DNA from: Sporosarcina sp. E16_8
Lineage (GTDB): Bacteria > Bacillota > Bacilli > Bacillales_A > Planococcaceae
NCBI RefSeq assembly: GCF_017347095.1
Contig: NZ_JADPRZ010000033.1
Span: 1 to 40,726 of the forward strand
Direction of reading: 5' to 3'
Length of the DNA stretch: 40,726 bases
In this document: one piece after another, positions 34,511 to 40,726 of the stretch
How positions within the stretch are numbered: position 1 is the stretch's first letter
How the letters are laid out: each line of letters opens with the position of its first letter
Notes under the pieces: model-generated
What the model was told of the DNA's origin: nothing
What the model saw: only the letters and a program-made list of their open reading frames with translations
Databases searched by the model: none
Program-made: the position numbers and the translations under genes

Positions 34511-36070
34511 TCACTTTGATTGGTAATTTGCAAGTGTAATAGCGATTCTGTCTAGTATTTCAGGCGTCGTGTCATTCAAATAGTTATTAATCATAATAGA
34601 AAAAGTAAGCATTTCTCCATCTTTTGTTGTAACGTAGCCCGACAATGCGGTGACTCCGTTCAATGCACCCGTTTTCGCTTGTACGTTGCCTGCTGCCGCT
34701 GTCCCTTTCATACGATTGCGCAATGTTCCTCCAACAAACCGTTCTTCATTTCCCGCTACAGGAAGTGCCTTCAAAAATGCTGGATACCATGGTTTTGTCT
34801 GTGCTGTGTAGAGCAGTTTTGTCACTTCATTCGCTGTTACGAGATTTTTATGGGACATGCCTGACCCATCGCGCAACAACATGTTCTTGGTATCAAGTCC
34901 CAGAGTAGCGAGAGTTGCTTCTACGACTGAAAGCCCCTTATCCCAACTGCCCTCACCACCTATAGTACGCCCCATCTCTTTGACTAGTACTTCGGCATGT
35001 CCGTTATTACTTAATTTCATGAAGGGAATAAACAATTCATTTAGTGGCATTGAATTTTTTGACGTCAGTAAAGTGGCCCCTTTTGCCACTTTTTTGCGCT
35101 CAATTTTCGTAGCCGTCGAGAACGTAATACCTAGTTCTTCAATTGTTTTTTTAAATATGCTAATGGTGTAGTTCGTCGGTTCCCAGACCGATGCCCAAGT
35201 GCGTGTTTTTTTTGAGCCTTCTGGAATCGTCCCGGAAACGATAACAGTATTTGTACCGTGTTGCCTTTCAACCGTAATACTTTTGGTGCCTTTTTTAGCT
35301 ACCGTTTGAGTCTTGTTGACGATTGTCAGGTAGCTATTTGCTGGCACCATGGCGACTTGTCCCGCCTGTCCTGATTTCCTGGCCGGATTCACTTCGACGA
35401 TGACCGTTCCTGCATCATAGTCGTCATTTGGCGATAGCGTCAGTGCGGACACCTGCGAACCTGTATAGTAGGGTTCATCAGACCAGTTTAGATCTTGGGA
35501 AAGCCTAATGTCATCGTACCAAGTATCATCCCCGTAAACGTTTCCTGCGATGGAGCTGATCCCCTTCGCTTTTAATACGGATACGAATGCCTTCAGGTCG
35601 TTCTTCGTTAGTGTCGGGTCGCCTCTTCCTTTTAAATAGAGATTGCCGTGCAGCACGCCGCTCTCTATTCGCCCATCCATATACAAGTCAGTCTTAAACA
35701 TATGCTCTTGTCCAATTGTTTCAAGTGCCGCAGCACCAGTCAGTAATTTCATGACGGATGCAGGGTGGACCCGTGTATCACCTAGATGGGAATAGACAAC
35801 TTCGCCGGTGGATGCCTCGCGAATACTTACCGCAGTCGTCGCGCCTTGCAATCTTGGATCTTTCAGAATTTCGTCAATGTCATGAAATTCACGCGGTTTA
35901 TGCGGTTCATCCGGTTTACCAACTACTTCGTCCACTTTAACAACGGAGACTGTCGTATTGTCTGGAGCGGTGGTATGGTTATCCTTGTCGTTAAATCCGT
36001 TTATCAGCAAGACAATCGTCGCAATCACTAGTAGTACGCTTATTAATTTCAATAGTTGACTCTTTTTCAA
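34511..36070 (-). CDS. Class C penicillin-binding protein, D-Ala-D-Ala carboxypeptidase/endopeptidase (S13)
   Basis: A 519-residue peptidase S13 (DacB/PBP4a type) that trims or opens peptide cross-links outside the membrane. An N-terminal hydrophobic segment (about 7-23) acts as signal or anchor. The active-site motifs are SVMK at 105-108 (PASVMKLL), SNN in MKLSNNGHAE and KTG in VQAKTGALNG. The large insert between SxxK and SxN, typical of S13, is present. The start is TTG at 36070, with GGGAGG upstream; a further in-frame TTG at 36139 lacks a ribosome site. It diverges from mgtE. Confidence 0.92.
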   Translation of the reverse strand: MKKSQLLKLISVLLVIATIVLLINGFNDKDNHTTAPDNTTVSVVKVDEVVGKPDEPHKPREFHDIDEILKDPRLQGATTAVSIREASTGEVVYSHLGDTRVHPASVMKLLTGAAALETIGQEHMFKTDLYMDGRIESGVLHGNLYLKGRGDPTLTKNDLKAFVSVLKAKGISSIAGNVYGDDTWYDDIRLSQDLNWSDEPYYTGSQVSALTLSPNDDYDAGTVIVEVNPARKSGQAGQVAMVPANSYLTIVNKTQTVAKKGTKSITVERQHGTNTVIVSGTIPEGSKKTRTWASVWEPTNYTISIFKKTIEELGITFSTATKIERKKVAKGATLLTSKNSMPLNELFIPFMKLSNNGHAEVLVKEMGRTIGGEGSWDKGLSVVEATLATLGLDTKNMLLRDGSGMSHKNLVTANEVTKLLYTAQTKPWYPAFLKALPVAGNEERFVGGTLRNRMKGTAAAGNVQAKTGALNGVTALSGYVTTKDGEMLTFSIMINNYLNDTTPEILDRIAITLANYQSK

Positions 36071-36143
36071 TCGACCTTCGCCTCCCAACCAGTTAAGTAA
36101 ATTATTCCTTATAATAAACAAACAAAAACGGTTTTCCAATCAA

Positions 36144-36225
36144 TATAATAGGGGATAAAGCTATAGAGAGAGAAACGGAAGCACACTGATCCATCTCTCA
36201 CCATTTTTTAAGAGAGGTGTATATT
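36144..36225 (+). promoter_or_regulatory. Short mgtE leader with competing hairpins
   Basis: TATAAT lies at 36144-36149 without a clear -35. In the leader, CTCTC (36195-36199) can pair either with GAGAG upstream (36166-36172) or with GAGAG of the ribosome site (36212-36216). CACC/GGTG gives a further pairing over the same site. The leader is far too short for an M-box. Translational control is an inference. Confidence 0.4.
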
Positions 36226-37584
36226 TTGGTTCATAAAGACCCTGAGAATGGAATCGCAACTGCGATCATCCATATATTAAAAGAAGGAAAAAGAGATACA
36301 TTCCATGAAATCATGAAGGAATTGAAACCTTTCGATATTGCAAATCAGTATAAAAACTTACCAGTGAAACATGGTCCATTATTTTTAGAATTCCTTACAT
36401 TGGATGAATTAACCGGGTTATTACGTCATTTATCACAGGATGATCAGCTCCGTGCTTTGCGAACAATCGGTCCTTCCCGTTCTACGGATATAGTAGATCT
36501 TATGAAAAATGATGACCTTGCTTTCCTGTTATCGGGACTTCCCCAAAAAGAGGCAGATGCATTAATTGCCGAAATGAAACAAGAAGAAATGGATATCATT
36601 CGGAAAATCATGAATTATCCACCAAAAACGGCCGGTAGAGCGATGACGAACCGCTTCGTGTGGATCCATAAATCATATTCTGTCGAGCGGGCAGTAAAGA
36701 AACTAAAGAGTTACGCTGCACTTGCGGAGTATCTGAACTACCTGTATGTCCTTGACGATGATAAAAAGCTTATCGGAGTTGTCTCTTACCGCGATCTGTT
36801 ACTTGCGGAACCAGGTGATGAGATAGAAAACGTCATGTCACGGAACGTTGTCAAAGTGAGTGTGCTAACAAAGCAGGAAGAAGTCGCCAAGATTATTGCC
36901 CGTTACGATTTCGTTTCACTGCCTGTCACTGATGACGAAGGTGTTCTGCTCGGTATCATCACTGTGGATGACGTCCTTGATATTGTCGTCCGAGAAGCGA
37001 ATGAAGATATTGAAATGCTACTGGCCTCCGGGAAAGCGATTGACTTCAGAACGAAGCCGTTAGTTGCCGCCAGAAGACGTTTGCCATGGCTAATTTTACT
37101 GCTGTTCATCGGACTTGTTTCTGGAAGTATCATATCCCGTTTCGAAGCGACGCTTGAAGCCGTTGTCGCGCTCGCCTTCTTCATGCCTATGATTGCCGGA
37201 ATGACCGGCAATACTGGAACACAATCACTTGCCGTCGTTGTCCGCGGTCTCGTATCCGAGGATCTTGATACGAAAAAAATGCTGAAACTTATTTTTCGGG
37301 AGCTGTTAGTCGGGATTATTATCGGTATTGTCTGTTCCATCGTCATTTCAGTTATTGCTTATATTTGGCAAGGTAGTTTTGTGCTCGGACTCGTCGTTGG
37401 CGCCTCTTTACTTATCACACTTATTATCGGAACGTTGGCGGGTACAATCATCCCGCTCGTTTTGCACAAATTCAATGTGGATCCCGCAGTTGCATCGGGC
37501 CCGCTTATTACCACCATCAACGATATATTGTCGCTTTTAATTTATTTCGGAATCGCGACAATGTTCATTTCAAAATTGATGTGA
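36226..37584 (+). CDS. mgtE: Magnesium transporter MgtE
   Basis: A 452-residue Mg2+ channel. The order is an N-terminal superhelical domain (about 10-125), a CBS pair (about 130-255) and five membrane helices from about 285. The pore segment MIAGMTGNTGTQSLAV and the last-helix Asp in TTINDILSLLIYFG are conserved. The cytoplasmic domains sense Mg2+ and close the channel. The start is TTG at 36226, with GAGAGG six to nine bases upstream; the GTG at 36217 sits on that ribosome site. A terminator follows directly. Confidence 0.95.
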   Translation: MVHKDPENGIATAIIHILKEGKRDTFHEIMKELKPFDIANQYKNLPVKHGPLFLEFLTLDELTGLLRHLSQDDQLRALRTIGPSRSTDIVDLMKNDDLAFLLSGLPQKEADALIAEMKQEEMDIIRKIMNYPPKTAGRAMTNRFVWIHKSYSVERAVKKLKSYAALAEYLNYLYVLDDDKKLIGVVSYRDLLLAEPGDEIENVMSRNVVKVSVLTKQEEVAKIIARYDFVSLPVTDDEGVLLGIITVDDVLDIVVREANEDIEMLLASGKAIDFRTKPLVAARRRLPWLILLLFIGLVSGSIISRFEATLEAVVALAFFMPMIAGMTGNTGTQSLAVVVRGLVSEDLDTKKMLKLIFRELLVGIIIGIVCSIVISVIAYIWQGSFVLGLVVGASLLITLIIGTLAGTIIPLVLHKFNVDPAVASGPLITTINDILSLLIYFGIATMFISKLM

Positions 37585-37590
37585 ATCAAA

Positions 37591-37634
37591 GAGGAAGCGA
37601 CTTTACTCAATTGGGTAAAGTCGTTCCTTTTCTA
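37591..37634 (+). terminator. Terminator of mgtE
   Basis: GCGACTTTAC and GTAAAGTCGT pair over 10 bp (one G-T) with an 8-nt loop, followed by TCCTTTTC. Confidence 0.8.
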
Positions 37635-37655
37635 CTAGTCACGAAAGTGGATGAA

Positions 37656-38338
37656 TTATTTACAATACCGAACAAGCCATCCATCCGGACTTCCTGAAAT
37701 TCCAGTCCCTCGCCATCCTTCTTCAAGCAATTTTTGCTGAGCTTTTGTATCTTGCATCGGAATGAATTGCTCCACTTGCCATTCGACCCCCTCTTTATGA
37801 AGATGTTTCATAAAAACATAACGTAACACTCCACCGTATTTCTTTTTCAGCGCGGCAATTTCCATCTGTTGTGAGAACTTGTCCTTGAGACTTGCGATGT
37901 TGAACGGAGCAACCGTTGCGCAGACGTACTTATAGTCTGCCACTTTCAACTGCTCCATTAGCATGTCTGCCATAATCTTTTGCAGACGGTAGCCACGATA
38001 GCGTGGAGAAACAGTCGATATCTCCTGATAAACAACAGAACCCAATTCCGTCAAGTCAAGCCCGACATCGGAACCGAGATGCTCTTCATCAGCTCCTGGG
38101 ACAAGTAACGCACGGAAAGCGACGAGTCTTCCATCCGCAAACACCACTACCATCTTACCGCCGCCAGCCAAAATATATTCGTACTCTTTTGCGATAATAT
38201 AGATAACGAACTTGGATTATCGAGTACATAGACCACTTCTTTCTGCACACGTATAATTTCATCAAGGTCTTTCAGATGCAGTCGTCGAATATAAAATGGG
38301 TGATTATCTTTCAACAGACCACTAAAGAGAATATCCAT
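37656..38338 (-). pseudogene. GNAT N-acetyltransferase gene split by a frameshift
   Basis: The 5' part (38338 to 38147) encodes MDILFSGLLKDNHPF and continues to LSILSQK before running out of frame to a stop. The 3' part (to 37656) continues the same protein: EYEYILAGGGKMVVVF, then a GNAT acetyl-CoA region (ISTVSPRYRGYRLQKIMADML). Joining needs one extra A in the run that reads as TTTT at 38187-38190 on the plus strand. The whole would be about 227 residues. A good ribosome site (GGAGGGA) precedes the ATG. It may be a real mutation, a phase-variable tract, or a sequencing error. The substrate is unknown. Confidence 0.85.
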
Positions 38339-38420
38339 CTTCTTGTCCCTCCGCTTCGTCGGATTAAGACTGGCATGCTATACTTAAGTAGACTATTGAC
38401 TGAATAGGGTGATTATTACC

Positions 38421-38792
38421 GTGATAAATTTAAAAAGTATTGGCCAAATTGGGGTTCCTGTAAGAGATATTGATCGAGCTATTTCGTTTTACAAAGACAT
38501 ACTTGAATTACCACTTTTATTCAACACAGATACAATGGCTTTCTTCGACTGCGACGGTGTCCGTCTTATGCTTAGTCTTCCCGAAAAAGAACAGTTCACA
38601 AACGCGAGTTCCGTCCTTTATTTTCAAGTAGACGACATCACAACAAGCTATAATCAGATGAAAGAAAAAGGAGTCTCATTTATCGATAAACCGCATGCCG
38701 TCGCAAAGATGATCTCCACAGAAACGTGGATGGTATTTTTCAATGACACGGAAGGCAATACACATGCACTAACGAACGAAGTGGAGGTTTAA
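38421..38792 (+). CDS. VOC (glyoxalase/bleomycin resistance) family protein
   Basis: A 123-residue single VOC domain pair. The family pattern is seen as IGVPVRDIDRAISFYKDILELPLLF and DTEGNTHALTNE. Two usual metal-ligand positions look altered (Gln in place of the first His, no Glu in the terminal strand motif), so an enzymatic function is doubtful. The GTG at 38421 has AGGGTGA 8 nt upstream; the frame also opens at a GTG at 38409. It diverges from the GNAT gene. Confidence 0.82.
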   Translation: MINLKSIGQIGVPVRDIDRAISFYKDILELPLLFNTDTMAFFDCDGVRLMLSLPEKEQFTNASSVLYFQVDDITTSYNQMKEKGVSFIDKPHAVAKMISTETWMVFFNDTEGNTHALTNEVEV

Positions 38793-38870
38793 TTCGGATT
38801 ATAGGTGTTACACGTGAAACAAAACATCGATTTGGATGACTTTATGATTGGTCGCCATTCTTTATCCATA

Positions 38871-38923
38871 AAAAAGGGTTGCCCTGTCAGTTATGAAAAA
38901 CTGATGGTGCAACCTTTCTTTAA
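38871..38923. terminator. Terminator hairpin, both strands
   Basis: GGTTGC and GTCAGTT arms pair with AACTGAT and GCAACC around a short loop, with 3-nt internal loops. On the minus strand the stem is followed by TTTTTT, on the plus strand by TTTCTTT. It suits the VOC gene on one side and the chemoreceptor remnant on the other. Confidence 0.82.
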
Positions 38924-38927
38924 TCAA

Positions 38928-39020
38928 TCAAACTTTAAAGAATTCGATTTGCTCTAGCAAGTCTTCAGCTAAAGGGGTTAATGCCCCTGCCAATGCTGAA
39001 ATTTCTCTCAAATAGTTTCC
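38928..39020 (-). pseudogene. Probable 3' end of a methyl-accepting chemotaxis protein gene
   Basis: On the minus strand, an open stretch ends NYLREISALAGALTPLAEDL, then LEQIEFFKV and TGA at 38928-38930. This resembles the C-terminal tail of Bacillales chemoreceptors (EEISA...LAEDLQ...FKV). It is followed 5 bp later by a strong minus-strand terminator, as for a real gene end. No start, ribosome site or upstream receptor sequence survives. The identification rests on a short segment and could be wrong. Confidence 0.4.
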
Positions 39021-39061
39021 TAACAAAAATAACACCGTCAACGACAGTACTACTCTGTGTA

Positions 39062-39679
39062 CTAATATGAAATTCCAACACGAAAACCGATATTATCACC
39101 TTGCAGTAGTTCACCGTAAGCAAAAGCAGCTGTGTCACCAACGGATATTTGTTTACCGTCCTCTGGCAACAAATCGCGCTCAGTTCTGTAGTCACCAACT
39201 GCAACACCATCCGGTAAATAAGTAGGGCATACAATTGTCCACTCAAGCCCCGATTGACGCAGCATGCCATATACTTTATGGTGCTCCTCCGCTGCAAAAG
39301 TTAGTCGGCGATTTGTATCTCCAGCTTCATAACGCAGTTTTTCGGGATCAATCTTACTTTGCAAGATGCCTGCTGTCCCAATTGTGACAAGCCGATTAAT
39401 TCCTGTATCCTCCATCGCTCTTATCATATGAGGGACTGCCTCTGTCAACGTTGTCGTCTTGTCTGTACCTAGCGAACTAAATACAACTTCCATTCCAGCA
39501 ACAGCATGCGAAACTGCTACAACATCACGGACATCACCTCGGATAATTGTTAACCTGTCATGTGGTGCCAATTTCTCAGGTGAACGGACAAGTACCGTCA
39601 CTTCATGCCCTTCTGCTAATGCTAAATTTAGGACTTCCCCACCCACGCGCCCTGTTGCCCCAAACAATGCGATTTTCAT
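39062..39679 (-). CDS. NAD(P)-binding oxidoreductase, atypical SDR (YwnB-like)
   Basis: A 205-residue single-domain Rossmann protein. The dinucleotide motif GATGRVGG is at about residues 7-14 (KIALFGATGRVGGEVL), and the second strand ends VRSPEK, a basic stretch that favours NADP. The NmrA/atypical SDR pattern continues with IIRGDVRD, VFSSLGT and YGMLRQSGLEWTIVCPTYL. The ATG at 39679 is preferred (GGAG upstream); the ATG at 39694 is an alternative. It follows the TauE gene closely and is probably cotranscribed. Confidence 0.88.
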   Translation of the reverse strand: MKIALFGATGRVGGEVLNLALAEGHEVTVLVRSPEKLAPHDRLTIIRGDVRDVVAVSHAVAGMEVVFSSLGTDKTTTLTEAVPHMIRAMEDTGINRLVTIGTAGILQSKIDPEKLRYEAGDTNRRLTFAAEEHHKVYGMLRQSGLEWTIVCPTYLPDGVAVGDYRTERDLLPEDGKQISVGDTAAFAYGELLQGDNIGFRVGISY

Positions 39680-39710
39680 AAGAAACATCTCCATTCTATA
39701 AATTACTTCC

Positions 39711-40418
39711 TCATTTTATTAATAAATAAACGCCCGTAAATAGCAAAATACCGTATGTGAAGATCCGAAAGGTCTTTTGACTGATATGACGGAACAGCAG
39801 TTGTCCCAGGTACATTCCAGTAAATACAAGCGGCAGTGCCATTCCGATTGAGGTCCAGATACCTTTATTTGTGCCAACAAAAAGCACTTGAATGAGTAGA
39901 CTAACGGAATAAATGAATAAATAAAACGCGAGTGTCGTTGCCCGTAATGTTTCTTTTTGCATAGCCGTTCCTGCAAAGTAGAGCAAAATCGGCGGACCTG
40001 GCATGCCAATTCCTGTCGTCAATGTACCGGATAATCCGCCAACAAAAAAGTCCCCGCGTTTAGTTCTCTTAATGCGAAGGTTCAGGACAAGCAGCAGTGT
40101 TAGCAAAAGAAGAACGATGCCTATGCCCGTTTTCAATTTGTTGATATCCGCCGAAATGAACAAAATGATACCAATTGGCAGTCCAGATAAGCTCCCGATT
40201 ATTAACTTTTTTAATAGGTCTGTATCCACATCTTTACGTATTTTGGCGATAAGTGCACTCGAAATAACAAGCGACAAAACTATGTTTATCTGAATGGCCT
40301 CCATCGGATTGAAAATCATGAGTAGAAAAGGTGTCGCCATGATTGAAAAACAAAATCCTGTACTTGTCTGTAAAATGGACGCAAAAAGTATAATCGTAAT
40401 AAATATGAAAGTTGTCAC
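39711..40418 (-). CDS. Sulfite exporter TauE/SafE family membrane protein
   Basis: A 235-residue, very hydrophobic protein with seven to eight predicted helices, member of PF01925. The repeated family pattern is visible: ILQTSTGFCFSIMATPFLL in the first half and VGGLSGTLTTGIGMPGPPILLYF in the second. These proteins export or import sulfur-containing or organic anions; the substrate is unknown. The start is GTG at 40418, with a modest ribosome site (TTAGG). The promoter must lie close to, or in, the 41-bp array upstream. Confidence 0.9.
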   Translation of the reverse strand: MTTFIFITIILFASILQTSTGFCFSIMATPFLLMIFNPMEAIQINIVLSLVISSALIAKIRKDVDTDLLKKLIIGSLSGLPIGIILFISADINKLKTGIGIVLLLLTLLLVLNLRIKRTKRGDFFVGGLSGTLTTGIGMPGPPILLYFAGTAMQKETLRATTLAFYLFIYSVSLLIQVLFVGTNKGIWTSIGMALPLVFTGMYLGQLLFRHISQKTFRIFTYGILLFTGVYLLIK

Positions 40419-40472
40419 CCTAACACCGCTTTCTAGTTCATTTCAAGTGTAACAGACTAATTGTAACGCAAT

Positions 40473-40726
40473 TTATGCTCGGTCTCTCATGCTATATGCT
40501 CGGTTCGCACGCTATATGATCGGTCGGCTTGCTTATATGCTCGGTTAGCATGCTATATGATCGGTCAGCTTGCTTATATGCTCGGTTCGCACGCTATATG
40601 ATCGGTCGGCTTGCTTATATGCTCGGTTAGCATGCTATATGATCGGTCAGCTTGCTTATATGCTCGGTTCGCACGCTATATGATCGGTCGGCTTGCTTAT
40701 ATGCTCGGTTCGCACGCTATATGATC
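40473..40726. repeat. 41-bp tandem array with 82-bp higher-order period
   Basis: Units start (at CGGTT) at 40501, 40542, 40583, 40624, 40665 and 40706, an exact 41-bp period. Each unit is two related halves of 20 and 21 bp beginning TATATG. Two unit versions alternate A-B-A-B-A: TTCGCAC with TCGGCTT, and TTAGCAT with TCAGCTT. B units hold the 10-bp palindrome TAGCATGCTA. The last unit breaks the alternation (A again) and is cut by the window end. Confidence 0.96.

Noticed and set aside
36144..36225. M-box magnesium riboswitch before mgtE
   Set aside because: The leader is about 70 nt and lacks the M-box core; the divergent gene leaves no room.
38965..39297. Minus-strand 110-residue frame overlapping the oxidoreductase gene
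   Set aside because: Most of it is out-of-frame reading of the YwnB-like gene; no ribosome site.

Overview
The window reads as a chromosomal segment of a low- to mid-GC Gram-positive bacterium of the Bacillales, most likely Sporosarcina or a close relative. The reasons are a ureABCEFGD operon whose UreC active-site residues fall at the same numbers as in Sporosarcina pasteurii urease, strong AGGAGG-type ribosome binding sites, frequent TTG and GTG starts, S-box and T-box leaders, a CodY-like operator, and B. subtilis-type dpp-ykf and trp operons. UreE carries a His/Asp-rich insert, so I infer a species other than S. pasteurii. Both window ends lie inside tandem-repeat arrays, which may mean an assembly broke there.

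Layout, left to right; most genes are on the minus strand. 1-1.7 kb: a 35-bp tandem array running into the 3' end of a cyclase-family hydrolase gene controlled by a SAM-I (S-box) riboswitch, then an acyl-CoA thioesterase. 1.9-7.3 kb: the complete urease operon ureA-B-C-E-F-G-D, with a GC-rich foldable element between ureC and ureE. 7.6-15.6 kb: dppB-C-D-E followed by ykfA, a decayed ykfB, ykfC and ykfD, for import and recycling of cell-wall peptides. 15.7-21.5 kb: a second complete peptide ABC transporter (oppD-F-B-C-A order) behind a good promoter with a CodY-like box. 21.9-23.8 kb: a DUF4003 gene and a divergent AAC(3)-family acetyltransferase.

23.9-24.66 kb: a 741-bp stretch bounded by perfect 18-bp terminal inverted repeats and 8-bp TTTTTTAA direct repeats. 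It holds several strong hairpins and no recognisable gene, and it sits exactly at the trpA stop codon. It looks like an undescribed non-autonomous mobile element. 24.66-30.9 kb: trpE-D-C-F-B-A behind a tryptophan T-box leader with a UGG specifier; there is no trpG. 31.0-32.1 kb: a 20-bp tandem array touching the promoter of an rluF-like pseudouridine synthase gene.

32.1-34.4 kb: a polar amino-acid ABC importer. 34.5-37.6 kb: a class C penicillin-binding protein (S13 D,D-carboxypeptidase) and an MgtE magnesium channel with a short self-complementary leader. 37.65-40.4 kb: a GNAT acetyltransferase gene broken by one frameshift, a VOC protein, a probable chemoreceptor gene tail, an NAD(P)-binding oxidoreductase and a TauE/SafE exporter. 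40.47 kb to the end: a 41-bp array with an 82-bp higher-order period.

The metabolic theme is nitrogen and amino-acid scavenging: urea hydrolysis, two peptide importers, murein-peptide recycling, an amino-acid importer and tryptophan synthesis. The least explained parts are the inverted-repeat element, the four unrelated intergenic minisatellites, and the traces of gene loss (ykfB, GNAT, chemoreceptor).
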